Notes under the pieces: model-generated
What the model saw: the letters and a program-made list of their open reading frames with translations, nothing else
What the model was told of the DNA's origin: nothing
The model's database searches: none
Position numbers and translations under genes: made by a program
Shown: positions 12,440-22,148 of the stretch, piece after piece
Layout: each line of letters begins with the position of its first letter
Position numbering within the stretch: position 1 is the first letter of the stretch
Source of the DNA: Hygrocybe punicea
Taxonomy: Eukaryota; Basidiomycota; Agaricomycetes; Agaricales; Hygrophoraceae
Length of the DNA: 64,000 nt
Assembly: GCA_963556145.1 (NCBI GenBank)
Contig: OY744464.1
Location: 3,844,001-3,908,000, forward strand
Direction: 5' to 3'

Positions 12440-14023
12440 TCACGACTCCCAGTCCTCCATCTCATGGAGCGGGACCATATCGTCCATCGAAAACGGTGGT
12501 GGTAGATGACCAAACTGATCCATAATTGTAGCACAGGTTCTTGGTTCTCGTATCGCAGGTTCTCGGTTCTCGTATCGCAAGTTCTCGGTTCTCGTATCGT
12601 GGGTTCTTGGTTCTCGTATCGCAGGTTCTCGTATTGCAGGTTCTGGGTTCGCAGTTCTCGGTCGGTGCTTGTTTGGTTCTGGTGACTCGTTGGGTAACTC
12701 GGTTGGGTAGCGTCTGGTATCCAGGTGACAGATCGAGGGCATAGAAAAAATAATGGAACTGAATTGTGGGGGAAACAGAGACGGAGACAGAGGAAACGAG
12801 GGAAAGGAAACTGAGGGAAAGGAAATAGAGAGGAAGGGAACCGGGGACAGGAAACAGAGAAAGAAATAGAGGGGAAAGCTATGTACTTGGGCGCTAGAGC
12901 TGGCGCCGGCGTCGAGGGATCTCTTCGCGTGGGCTCTGGGAAACGGTCGCGAGGGGTCGCGAGGGCCAGGGAGCGAGGCTGGGGGTCCTAACGAACGTAC
13001 GCGAGTGGGGTGGGGTTGCCGGAGTAGGTGGTCGCGGCGGCGATTCGTTTGGGTCCGTGGGGGGTGCACGTCGCTGTTGGGGTCAATAGCGGGGTGGTAC
13101 GCGACCAAACGAGGGCGTGTGGGGGGCTGGGGTGACTCGTTTGGGTTCCTACGGGTCCAGGGCAGTCGCCACGGTCGAGAACGAGGCCGCGGGGAGCTGA
13201 ACGAGGGCAGCCGGTGCCGGGTATGGTGCACGAAGCCGGTCTGTGGGTGGTGAAACGCTGTGGGGCCCGAAAAGCGGTGGGAACGTGGGGTGGTGATGGG
13301 CGCAGGTGTTCTGGGGTTGCAAACGGGTGGGCCGTGAGTTTGGCGAGTTGGCTCGGGGCCGGTAGTGCTGGCAGAACGGGGCGGCGCAATGGTGACGTGG
13401 CGAGGTCGTTGGGTCACCAAGGGCGGGGCGGTCTCGTTTGGGGTAACGGAGCGCAACGGGGGGCTCTGGCATGTGGAACGTGGGTGCCGGGGGTTGGATG
13501 AGCGTGGGTTGGGGTGGAGATCCACGGGAAGCGGGGTCGCGGAATGCTGACGTGGCACGGTGCGTGTTGGGCGTTGGGTGGGCATGAAACGCCAGGGACG
13601 GCTCGTGCGGGGTGACGACGGTGAACGGGGGGCCTCTAGGGCGTCAGACGAGGGTCCGGGGCTCAAATGAATGCCCCTGGGGCTGGGGTACGCAAAAGAG
13701 CGGGGGTCCAACGGGGAAGACGTGGCGGATCCGTGGTCTGACCAAAAAGGGCGGGGCAGCTTCGTTTGGGGCAACGAAGCGCAGCGGGTGGTTCTGGCCG
13801 GTGGAACGCGGGCACGGGAGGTCGAGTGAGTGTGGGTTGGGCTGGTGTACACGAAGAAACGGGGGTCCAACGGGGAAAACGTGGTGGATCCGTGGCGCGA
13901 CTGAAAAGGTCCGCGACCGTGGATTCGGGGTGGCGTAGGCGAGCGCGGAGCTCCGGTACGTCGAACGAGGGTCCGTAGGGTCGGATGAGCCTGCCTGGGG
14001 CTAGAAATGACGAAAGAAAACAA
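12440..14023 (-). CDS. Element C Pro/Arg/Thr-rich repeat ORF (527 aa)
   Basis: This is the only long frame in C on its coding strand. It is rich in Pro, Arg, Ser and Thr. The N-terminal third contains imperfect repeats of about 55-60 residues (RPFWSDHGSATSSPLDPR-like units). Near the C-terminus is a hydrophobic Phe/Pro/Ser stretch, then short REPAI repeats and an acidic end. No known domain is recognised. The repeat architecture resembles the proteins of A and B, but I see no shared CxC...GSRxGK motif, so homology is unproven. Because GC-rich repeats keep several frames open, the start and even the frame are uncertain. Confidence 0.45.
   Translation of the reverse strand: MFSFVISSPRQAHPTLRTLVRRTGAPRSPTPPRIHGRGPFQSRHGSTTFSPLDPRFFVYTSPTHTHSTSRARVPPARTTRCASLPQTKLPRPFWSDHGSATSSPLDPRSFAYPSPRGIHLSPGPSSDALEAPRSPSSPRTSRPWRFMPTQRPTRTVPRQHSATPLPVDLHPNPRSSNPRHPRSTCQSPPLRSVTPNETAPPLVTQRPRHVTIAPPRSASTTGPEPTRQTHGPPVCNPRTPAPITTPRSHRFSGPTAFHHPQTGFVHHTRHRLPSFSSPRPRSRPWRLPWTRRNPNESPQPPTRPRLVAYHPAIDPNSDVHPPRTQTNRRRDHLLRQPHPTRVRSLGPPASLPGPRDPSRPFPRAHAKRSLDAGASSSAQVHSFPLYFFLCFLSPVPFLSISFPSVSFPSFPLSPSLFPPQFSSIIFSMPSICHLDTRRYPTELPNESPEPNKHRPRTANPEPAIREPAIREPRTHDTRTENLRYENREPAIREPRTCATIMDQFGHLPPPFSMDDMVPLHEMEDWES
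12537..12660. repeat. Short tandem repeat within element C
   Basis: Head-to-tail copies of a roughly 20-bp unit built on GGTTCTCG and GTATCGCA. Read on the minus strand they encode RE-P-AI runs. Confidence 0.8.
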
Positions 14024-14292
14024 AAGAAATGATGAAAAACGGGGGGGTTGAAAATGTGACGTGGCCTGCCGCTTGGGTGTTCAAAGGGGTCGCGGCCGGG
14101 TTTTTGGGTCAACGGGGGGCGACGCGGGGCCCTATTGGGCTGAACACGAATGCCGGGGGGTAACTGGAGTGTTGTACGGCCGTGAATGAAGGGAAAATCC
14201 GCAGTTGCGCAGCGGTGGGTGGTGAGGCCGAAAAAAGTCGTTTCGCGAGAAAAAAGAGGAAGACGCAGAGAAGAAGAGATCCGTGGGTCGAA

Positions 14293-14309
14293 GGTCACTC
14301 TCATCACCA
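14293..14309 (-). other. Primer-binding site, element C
   Basis: On the minus strand, 3 nt after the LTR end, the site begins TGGTGATGAGAGTGACC. The plus strand here resembles a tRNA 3' end finishing TCATCACCA. This tRNA differs from the one used by A, B, D and E. Confidence 0.7.
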
Positions 14310-14312
14310 CGT

Positions 14313-14470
14313 TGGAGTGGTACCGAGGTACCACTCCGGGGGCTCACGCAGGACTCGAGGGAAAGGTCGACTGGATAGGAAGGATGGACTGACTACTACA
14401 TCTGGAAGGCTACTAACTAGGTCAAACCGTGGGAACCTGATCACGTGACTGACCAGGCACAACTACTACA
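14313..14470 (-). repeat. 5' LTR of element C
   Basis: 158 bp, identical by eye to 12057-12214. It is 5' in element orientation. Confidence 0.88.
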
Positions 14471-14912
14471 CCGCCATTGTCTCCCCCCATCCTACCTATT
14501 TACTCTATGAGTTTAGTACATGGACCCTCCACCTTCGACGACCTCCCCTTCCCTCTTGCTTCACCCTCACCCACACCACCTTTGACTCCAATACCCCTCG
14601 ACAACCCCTTCCCACGTGTCCTCAATGGACTTTTCAGAATCACTTCCCCCTCAGCACCTGAGCCTGACTCTACCCAGCCCATTGTCGCCGATGATCTCCC
14701 TCCAGCAACCTCACTCGCCATCAAGCTTGTCATAATCACCCTCAAGGCCCTCAAGATTTTCGAGCAGAGATTAGCAGAGATGTCAGAAAGGATAGAGAGT
14801 CTGGAAAGGAGGTAGCTTGTGGTTTGAGTTTTTATTTTATCTTTGAGTATATTCCCCACCCACTTTCATTCCCTCCCACTTTTATTATTATTTCTTTATT
14901 ATCCTTGTGTTT

Positions 14913-14930
14913 ATGACTGAGGGCAGTCAT
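14913..14930 (+). promoter_or_regulatory. Pre-3'LTR hairpin, element A
   Basis: ATGACTG-AGGG-CAGTCAT: a perfect 7-bp stem with a four-purine loop, 19 nt before the 3' LTR. Confidence 0.8.
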
Positions 14931-14949
14931 TATTAGAGTCCCCTGTGGA

Positions 14950-15191
14950 TGTAGAGATCCATATCTCTGTGAGCACGTATTCTTCTACTTTCCTTCATCC
15001 CTCTTCCTTCTGCATTCCCCTCCATTCATTAGATTCCATTTCCTTAGTACACTCCCCTTTATAGATACTATACAGTACCTATATAGTGTTTTGTGTACAT
15101 ACATACAAACAAGTTGAGTTTTGGGTTTTCACCCCAACGACAAGAACTTGCACACCCCGAATCTGCGCCTACAAAGGCCGCATTCACCACA
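14950..15191 (+). repeat. 3' LTR of element A
   Basis: 242 bp, TGTAGAG...CACCACA. It shares long blocks with the 207-bp LTR of element B, including the segment around TATAGATACTATACAGTACC. Confidence 0.82.
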
Positions 15192-15420
15192 ACGGGCAAT
15201 CTGTGAAACCTGGTTAGACCAACAACTACAGAGAAGAAATGTACGTACCAGAAGGGAAAGGTTGGGCGCTATGTCGAGAGAAAGCAGGTCGAATGTATCA
15301 TGAGAGAGATGGGCAATCTATGAAACCTGGTTAGACCAACAACTACAGAGAATAAAGGTATGTACAAGAAGGGCAAAGCGTCGAGAGAAAGCGGGTCGAA
15401 TGTATCGCAAGGCAGACGGG
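15192..15420. repeat. Tandem duplication, about 115-bp unit
   Basis: Two diverged copies (about 15192-15308 and 15309-15420), each with GGGCAATCT, GAAACCTGGTTAGACC and a CGAGAGAAAGC block. A third partial copy starts at about 15418. No coding sense was recognised. Confidence 0.65.
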
Positions 15421-15762
15421 AAATCTGCGCAACTTGGTCAAAAATTTACTGTCCCTGGACTGAGAAGGATAGGCTGAAAAAAAGGGGATGAGCCGAATGA
15501 TACAAAAGGAAAGGCATGAAACATACCGGGAAAACACCGCTGTGAGCTTTGGCAAGAGAGGGAAAGGCTGAACCATGAGATGGTTTTGTTAATGACAGGG
15601 AACAAAAGAAGAATGTGGTCGACCAGCGAGGGGTGAATTGGACAGAGGGGGATGGGGGCACAGCAGAGCGAGAGCGTTGTCAAGAGTTGGTATTTGTAGG
15701 AGAACGTGGGTGATAAACATTAAACAATAGATAACAACGCGATCGGCAAGGTCACGAGTTGG

Positions 15763-16107
15763 TTAGGGCCACCTGACCTGTGACCGCCTGACCTCGAAGT
15801 TTGGGGTTCGGACCATGACAAAAAGGCCGAACGCGGAACCAGACTTCAGGTCCAGTTCATACCTGGCCTTGAACCTGGACCCGAACCATGGTTCGGTTCT
15901 CATCGGTTCAGGTTCGAACCATGGTTCCAAACCTGACCTGTCCATCACTACCAGGATGGCCGTGGGCTTGTCGATCTTGCCTGCACGGTAATCCTCGGTG
16001 ACCTTGACACACATGTCCCTAACCGTTGGCTCAAAGGTCGTTTCCAGGTCGAAGGATGTCGCCTGGGTTTGACTTTGTACCTTGTTGTTGTTCTCATTTT
16101 GAGGCAT
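15763..16107 (-). pseudogene. Fragment of an unknown ORF, 114 codons
   Basis: The first ~50 residues (DMCVKVTEDYRAGKIDKPTAI) look like ordinary coding sequence. After about residue 55 the frame runs into a segment with mirrored GAACCATGGTTC motifs that looks like a small inserted repeat. I do not recognise the family. It is probably a broken gene or retroelement start. Confidence 0.35.
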
Positions 16108-16490
16108 TCAGATGACGATGTAACGAAGTTAAATTGCGAGAAACCAAAAAACTAGGGTCTACAAGGAATCAGGAGAATCAAGAAGAGAAAGGAAGAAGAA
16201 CATACTCGGGAGGAGATGAGAGCGTTGGTGACAGCAAAGTCTCCTCCAGAGTAAATAAGTAAAATGAAGTGAAACCGTGATGATACGCAGTCTCTCCCTT
16301 TGGGCACGGAATCTCTCATAGGATCCAATTCTACTTTCCCTACGACTCTTCCGCGTCCCGCGTACATGCGAAACATCAGCGCGCCGCCCGTGACTTGCGC
16401 GACTTATGCCGATCGATGCGCGCGTGACTGCGACATCTTCGCTGTATCTTAACCGCGCAACCCGGTCTCAATACGCTGAAACACGACCGT

Positions 16491-16697
16491 TGTAGAGATT
16501 GATATCTCTCTGCATGCGTATTCTCTTATTTTCTCACTTCACCATTTCTTCACCACATTTCATTTATAGATACTATACAGTACCTATATAGTGGCTTGTG
16601 TACATAGTTACAAACAAGTTGAGTTTTGGGTTTTCACCCCATTGACAACGATCTCGCACACCCCGAATCTGCGCCTACCCAGGCCGCGTTCACCACA
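16491..16697 (+). repeat. 5' LTR of element B
   Basis: TGTAGAGATTG...TTCACCACA, 207 bp. One visible difference from the 3' copy (CTGCGCC here, CCGCGCC there). Confidence 0.92.
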
Positions 16698-16873
16698 TCT
16701 GGAGCCCACCGCGAGGACTGTCAAGCTCTTCTTCACTTATCTCTCTTTGACTTTGCCATTTTGGCACCTTTCCCTCTTTCTGGCAGCAACAGCGCCCCAT
16801 AGTCAACAGCACCCCGTATTCGGCAGCATTTCGAGCACCCCTAGTCTTCTGTCAGCTCTTAGACCCATCCCCA

Positions 16874-18484
16874 ATGTTTTCGGCACCTCAGTATACTTTC
16901 TTCGTACCAGTTGCGCCTCCTTGGCTGCAGAACACGGCTCTTTTGCCTTTTTGTCACGGCGTCATGGCCACGTCACACGGTGTTCAACATGCCCACCCCT
17001 TCGCATTTCCGTTTTATGACACTAGTCCTGCCCCCCACACGCGTTTCAACACCACCAACGGACTCAGAAGACGACGCCCCACAGATCCCGCTCGAAAAGC
17101 CGTGCCCGGAAAGCCCAAGAACGGCCCCAACGAGCCCATCCGACATGGAGCGCCACCCACGCGTCGAACGCAAAACGGAGACCCGGTAGTCGAAGGAAAG
17201 CGCGCGCATTGCAACGGCTGTTGCATGTGCAGTCCCAGGTACGCCCGTCCTCACCGTCCCCACGGTTCCCGTGCAGGAAAATGCGTCCGCGCGCGCCAAC
17301 GCAACGTCAACACGCGTATCGACGCGTCCCCCCTCATTTCCGGCTCAAATTGCCCTCCGTTTGCGCCTACGCCCACGCCGTCGACCACACGCGTGAACAG
17401 TGATACGCCCCCACCAACTGAGCCAACACCATCATCAGAAAAATGCGTCCGCGCGTGCCAATATGACAACAAGGCCCATATCGATGCATTCACCCCCGTT
17501 TCCCCCTCGATTCAGCCCCCGTTTGCACCTACGCACACGCTGTCGTCCCCAGAGATGAACCGTGATGCGCCCCTACCGTTTGCGCCCTCGCCAGCCTCAG
17601 GACGACACGCCCACGCGCCCCAACGCATCGGAAACACGCGTATTGACACGACCACCTCCGTTTCGCCCTCGTTTCGCCCGCCATCACCGTCTACGCCCTC
17701 ACCGTCGTCCCAAGAGGCCAGCCGTGGCACACCCCCACCGTTTGAGCGTGCATCGTCCCCAGGAATCCGCGCTAGCGCCCTACAGACGGTGTTTTCAACA
17801 TCGGCCCCCGTTTCTGCCCCCATTCCACTCCCATTTCGCCTGCCATCTGCGTCTCCGCCCTCTCCGCCATCCCTGGATGCAAGCCACGACGTACACCCGT
17901 CGTCTGAACGCGCACCATCCCCACAATGCGTCCGCGCGCGCCCAAGGCCGTTTTCCACGCGTCCCAGCGTGTCTGCCTCCATTTCACCCCCGTTTCGCCC
18001 CGCGTTCGCGTCTATGGCCTCGCTGTCGTCCCTGGAAGCGATCCGTGACACGCCCCCACCATCTGAGCCCACGCCGTCACCTGGAGACTGTGCCAGTGCC
18101 CAACAGACACCGTTTTCGACGTGTCCCAGTGTACCCACCCTTGTTTTGCCCTTGTTTTGCCTGCCGTCCACATCTACACCCTCGCCATCACCCCAAGAGG
18201 CCATCTGTGACATGCCACCACCATCCAAGCCCATACCATCCCCAGAAAACCCAGCCAACACCCAAGAATTACCCTTTTCGATGTATATTGGTGTACCCGC
18301 CCCCTCTGTTTGGCCCCCATCGCTGCCTACTCCCTTGTCATTATCCCCAGAAGCTGCGACTCTGCGTGTGCTTGAATCAGCATTGCTATCCCTCAAGGCC
18401 ATCAAAGTTTTGGAGCAAAAGTTGGGAAAGTTGGCTGATCGGTTAGAGAAGTTGGAAGGTTATGTGTTGGAAGATTATTGTTGA
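16874..18484 (+). CDS. Element B repeat protein (536 aa), uncharacterised
   Basis: Uninterrupted frame. Residues 1-50 are hydrophobic/aromatic. Around residues 105-140 is a Cys-rich patch CNGCCMCSPRY followed by HGSRAGKCVRA, the counterpart of CACGQKY...GSRVGKH in element A. Residues about 145-490 form roughly seven imperfect 54-residue repeats with FST/TRIDT, SPSFRPPF, PSPSS and DTPPPSEP cores. The last 45 residues form an amphipathic coiled-coil helix (LLSLKAIKVLEQKLGKLADRLEKLE), matched by the C-terminus in A. Conservation of both ends across two diverged elements argues for a real, selected protein. It could be a self-assembling Gag analogue, but nothing in the sequence proves it. I recognise no known family. 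Confidence 0.7.
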   Translation: MFSAPQYTFFVPVAPPWLQNTALLPFCHGVMATSHGVQHAHPFAFPFYDTSPAPHTRFNTTNGLRRRRPTDPARKAVPGKPKNGPNEPIRHGAPPTRRTQNGDPVVEGKRAHCNGCCMCSPRYARPHRPHGSRAGKCVRARQRNVNTRIDASPLISGSNCPPFAPTPTPSTTRVNSDTPPPTEPTPSSEKCVRACQYDNKAHIDAFTPVSPSIQPPFAPTHTLSSPEMNRDAPLPFAPSPASGRHAHAPQRIGNTRIDTTTSVSPSFRPPSPSTPSPSSQEASRGTPPPFERASSPGIRASALQTVFSTSAPVSAPIPLPFRLPSASPPSPPSLDASHDVHPSSERAPSPQCVRARPRPFSTRPSVSASISPPFRPAFASMASLSSLEAIRDTPPPSEPTPSPGDCASAQQTPFSTCPSVPTLVLPLFCLPSTSTPSPSPQEAICDMPPPSKPIPSPENPANTQELPFSMYIGVPAPSVWPPSLPTPLSLSPEAATLRVLESALLSLKAIKVLEQKLGKLADRLEKLEGYVLEDYC

Positions 18485-18594
18485 GTTCATTGGATTATTT
18501 TTTTTTGGATTTTTTTTGTTTTTGTTTTCAGTATTGTCCCTTCCCTCCCTCCCCTTTTTTTTTTCCACCCGTTTCTTCATTCCTTGCCTTGCGT

Positions 18595-18612
18595 GAGACT
18601 GAGGACAGTCTC
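18595..18612 (+). promoter_or_regulatory. Pre-3'LTR hairpin, element B
   Basis: GAGACTG-AGGA-CAGTCTC: a perfect 7-bp stem, 19 nt before the 3' LTR. No classical purine tract adjoins the LTR (only GTGGA). Confidence 0.82.
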
Positions 18613-18631
18613 TATTAGTGTCCCTAGTGGA

Positions 18632-18838
18632 TGTAGAGATTGATATCTCTCTGCATGCGTATTCTCTTATTTTCTCACTTCACCATTTCTTCACCACATT
18701 TCATTTATAGATACTATACAGTACCTATATAGTGGCTTGTGTACATAGTTACAAACAAGTTGAGTTTTGGGTTTTCACCCCATTGACAACGATCTCGCAC
18801 ACCCCGAATCCGCGCCTACCCAGGCCGCGTTCACCACA
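18632..18838 (+). repeat. 3' LTR of element B
   Basis: 207 bp; pairs with 16491-16697. Confidence 0.92.
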
Positions 18839-19470
18839 CCATTAAACACGTCCTACACGTTCGGACACCGAGTCCGATACCAGAAATGTAATTCATCCGG
18901 TTTATCTTCGTCTTTTCGCTGACTTTCATGTGATATTCGCCGTTATTTCAAATCCTTCGCTATTCCGTTCCCGTTTCGTTGCTTTCATGCGATATTTCGC
19001 TGCATTTCTATTTCACTCATCCACCCTTTCCCCCTATCCCTTTAGAATATAAAAAGTGTCCTGTAGTAGAAAATATATGAAGAAGAACCCAGTTCTCCCC
19101 TCCCCATTAGTTTGCGTCTTAAGTTTAAAAATCCAGTCATTCCCATTCCAATCTGCGTCTTTTCTCATTGCGCACTCTCCGCTATCGCGACCCAAGTCGT
19201 AGTGTAGAACCCTCGTCTCGTCGCGTCATCGCTGCGTATCGCGCTGTCATCTAGGACACCCAGCTAAGCCTTCCGATTCTTGTTTATCACTGCGTTGCGA
19301 TATCGCGTTACCTCGCGACCCTCCGCGTTTGTTTATTTTATCGCGCATATTATCGCGCATTATCGTGTTATTGTCGGGAGTGTCCCAAATCCCGTTTGCA
19401 CCTTTGCGACATTTTCATCTTTTATTATCTCTTTATCCGGGGTTATAGACGTGGAAACTGCATCATTTTC

Positions 19471-19487
19471 TGGAGCCCACCGCGAGG
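19471..19487 (+). other. Primer-binding site, element D
   Basis: TGGAGCCCACCGCGAGG begins 5 nt after the 5' LTR. It is identical to the sites of A and B, so they use the same tRNA primer. Confidence 0.8.
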
Positions 19488-19538
19488 GGACTTAAAATCT
19501 AAACCACTCCTTCAACTAACACGTCTAGTTCGAGCACC

Positions 19539-22148
19539 ATAGCTACCAACAGATATCGTACTCGTAGCTCAGTACAGCGTCAAGCGCAACAACGTGCGAC
19601 AACCTCTCGAAATATCCCCGACTTCGACAGCGATCTTGACGAACTCACCGAAAGTTCCTCCGATTCTGAACACGATACCTCACATCGATTTTGTTCTCAT
19701 TCACCTCGCACGCCTCTTGATTTTCACGATTCTCCACGCGATTACAATCCACAATCTCCCACACCAGCTAGCGGTTCTTTATCTCGACACACTTCCGACC
19801 CCTCTTCCGGTCCACTTTCTAACTTACCATCCACATCCACTCTCGATTCTTCTATTCCTATTCTACCGAGCACCTCCTCGTCGTCTACCTCTTTGCGTCT
19901 GCCCATGCCACCACCCACAGCTCAAACCATGGCGACACCACCGCAAATGCCCGCTCGCGGTCATAATACCGCTCCCAGTTTCTCGCCGGAGCACCCACGT
20001 GAACTTCGCCGATACTTTGATGAGCTCGAGGCCCAATTCGATTCGTGCGCAATAGCCGACGCTGTCGACAAAAAGAGATATGCGTTGCGCTATCTCGACA
20101 TAGACACCGCCGAACTTTGGGAATCGCTCGATGAGTATTTGCCGGCATCGACTTACGAAGAGTTCACGAAGGCTGTGTATAAGCTTTATCCTGGTTCGGA
20201 AGATGAAAGGAAATGGTCCGTATCAGATATGGAGAAGCTCGTCGAGAAACAACATCAGTCGGGAATCGCAAACATCATAGAGCTTGGTGCTTATCATCGC
20301 ACATTCCTCACTATCACAAAATTTCTCTGTAAAAAGAATCGCATCTCCGAAGCTGAGCAAAGTCGTGTGTACATTCGCGGGTTTCAAAAGTGTCTCTGGA
20401 CGCGTGTCACGCAGCGACTACAGCTAAAGCTACCTGATCACTTTCCTGATGACCCCTATCTGCTACATGAAATTCAAGCGGCAGTGCAGTTCGTTCTTCA
20501 TGGTACCGGTCCCACGAACGCACCTAGAGAAGGTAAACCAACGTCCGCGACCTCTTCCGAGTCTTCTTCGATAAAACGGGACGACGTCACACTCATCGTC
20601 GATACTGTGGTCCAAGCGGTAAATAAAATTATGGACCCGCATGCGTCTAAAAACTCTGCTCCATGCTCCCATACCTCTTCTCATACGCCCCCTACAAGAA
20701 CGACTCAGTCCGAGACAGCGGCGAATTGCAATTGCCACTTCTGCAACCTACCCGGTCACTTTAGGCCGAACTGCCCACATGTGATTGAATATATCAATGC
20801 TGGATGCATCCGAGAAAATATTGACAAGAAAATCGTTCTACCCTCTGGCGCTTTCTGTCCGCGCCAATTACCCGGCAATTCTATGAAGGAGCGCATCGAT
20901 GAATGGCATCATCGCAATCCCGGTCAATTAGCTGCGACGCAACAAACCAATACCAACAATGTCGGTCAAATGATGTATAGCGTATCTCCTGCAGTTCACG
21001 CTAACGTCCTGGCGTCGGCGATGAGCTCTAACGACTTGCGCATTGAGGAACTGGAGCGCGAATTATTCGCGCTTAAAAAGGTAAAATTTGACGGTGTAGA
21101 GATTTCTCGTCAGTGCAAACCTGTCCTGTCTACCACCAGTTTACCTCGTCCATGCACTCAGCCCGCGCCTGATCAATCAACCGCGCAACAAGCCCCTTTG
21201 CCTGCGACTCCCGCTCCTACCACAGAACCGCCCATCCATCCCTTCGCATCCGCACCGGAAACCGCGTACCGCCCGCCACACGAACGTAATTTTGCAGGTC
21301 CGCCGTTAAAACAATCTAAGGATAAAGAACCTGCGTATCGCACTCAAGCCCCTATCCAGGACTCTAAGATTATTAGTGAGGTTTACTCGCGCTCTATGGC
21401 GGCTCCCTGTGTCACGCTCACACCAATGGAATTGTTCTCAATTTCTCTGGACTGTCGTTCGAAACTTCGCGATGATATTACGCCCAAGCGAGTCCAACCT
21501 CCTGGCGCATCGCCAGTAAAAGTTAACATCTTCGCCGACAACCCACTTCCTTTTGCGTCATGCGAGAACACTTGCAAAAATGCCTCCGCTGAACTGCAAC
21601 CCATCATTGTTCCCGACCCGTATGAGACCTACCTCATGAGTCTCTCGCCAGGTGAAATTCCTGAAATCCTTACCGTCGCAAAAGAATCACACGCTCTACG
21701 CGCCGTTAATTTGCTCGTCGACGGACAAGAACAAGTCAGTAGCATCATTGGCCCTGGTTCGCAAATCGTCGCAATGTTGGAAGACGTCTGTCATCAGTTT
21801 AGTCTCCCCTATGACCCGGCGATTCGTCTCAATATGCAGTCGGCGAATGGTTCGATTGATCAGTCCCTGGGTCTCGCGCGGAATGTTCCTTGTAAAATTT
21901 GCGACATCACACTTTTCCTGCAGATGCATGTCATCCGTGACCCCGCGTACCATATTCTCCTGGGACGACCGTTCGACGTACTTACAGAAAGCGTTGTCAA
22001 GAATTACCGCAACGAAGACCAGACGATTACGATACGCGATCCAAATTCGAACAGATCAGCGACAATTCCAATGTACCCTCAAAGCGAAGCACGACGGCGT
22101 GGCGTACCCCTACACTTGTCCTCGGTTTTTATTAACAAGGGGAACTGA
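19539..22148 (+). pseudogene. Element D Gag-protease polyprotein
   Basis: The frame is open from before 19539 to the stop at 22146-22148. The likely initiator context ACCATAGCT has ATA where an ATG would fit, so the start codon appears lost by a G-to-A change; the next in-frame Met is at about 19905. Domains: Ser-rich N-terminus, a helical capsid-like region (about 19990-20500), zinc knuckle CHFCNLPGHFRPNC (CX2CX4HX4C, near 20735), a linker, then an aspartic-protease-like domain ending in HILLGRPFD. The protease motif reads IIGPGSQI, with Gly where the catalytic Asp is expected (E has IIDTGSQL). Structural and maturation roles are known for the family; this copy looks disabled. Confidence 0.82.

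Larger units (their letters stand above)
12057..14470 (-). mobile_element. Element C: minus-strand LTR retroelement without RT, inserted in A
   Basis: Two 158-bp LTRs, identical by eye, flank 2.1 kb. Read on the minus strand the LTR starts TGTAGTAG and ends CCACTCCA. A tRNA-type primer site follows at once, and a purine tract (GAGGAGGAGGGG) precedes the 3' LTR. The target duplication is CCGC (12053-12056 and 14471-14474). There is no RT or integrase. Identical LTRs imply a recent insertion. Confidence 0.85.
9526..14815 (+). pseudogene. Element A Pro/Ser-rich repeat protein with C-terminal coiled coil
   Basis: Start candidates are ATG 9526 or 9775. The N-terminal part has a CxC...Y...GSRVGKH motif (CACGQKY near 9870). 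From about 10540 to 11470 there are six imperfect repeats of about 53 residues, with cores like YSTSPA, PFVGHPAASY and PCHVT. The C-terminus (14471-14815) ends in a charged amphipathic helix, LKALKIFEQRLAEMSERIE. The best frame changes at least twice before 11400, so this copy is damaged or the frame is misjudged. Element C splits it at 12057. Excising C with one CCGC copy restores one frame from 11324 to 14815. Element B has the same plan. Function unknown; a structural, Gag-like role is only a guess. Confidence 0.55.
9314..15191 (+). mobile_element. Element A: LTR retroelement without RT, encoding a repeat protein
   Basis: The right end is a 242-bp LTR (14950-15191). The left end keeps only the last 56 bp of the 5' LTR (9314-9369). 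A primer-binding site follows at 9372. Between them lies one long Pro/Ser-rich coding region, with no protease, RT or integrase. A second LTR element (C) is inserted at 12057-14470. A is closely related to element B in LTR, primer site, 3' hairpin and protein plan. It must depend on enzymes supplied in trans. Confidence 0.82.
16491..18838 (+). mobile_element. Element B: 2.35 kb LTR retroelement without RT
   Basis: LTRs of 207 bp (16491-16697 and 18632-18838) differ by one visible base. Target duplication CCGT/CCAT (one CpG transition), confirmed by the empty site in the 3' LTR of D. Primer site TGGAGCCCACCGCGAGG starts at 16700. One open frame fills the interior and a hairpin precedes the 3' LTR. 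No enzymes are encoded. This is the cleanest copy of the A/B family in the window. Confidence 0.92.
16281..19465 (+). repeat. 5' LTR of element D, split by element B
   Basis: The native parts are 16281-16490 and 18843-19465. The uninterrupted sequence is seen in the 3' LTR copy around 47000 (GACCGTTAAACACG). A TATA-like box (AATATAAAAAG) lies near 19047. Confidence 0.9.

Noticed and set aside
17512..18446. Long alternative frames (minus 17512-18405, plus 17562-18446) inside element B
   Set aside because: GC-rich ~162-bp repeats keep several frames open. The frame 16874-18484 is preferred because its two ends match element A.
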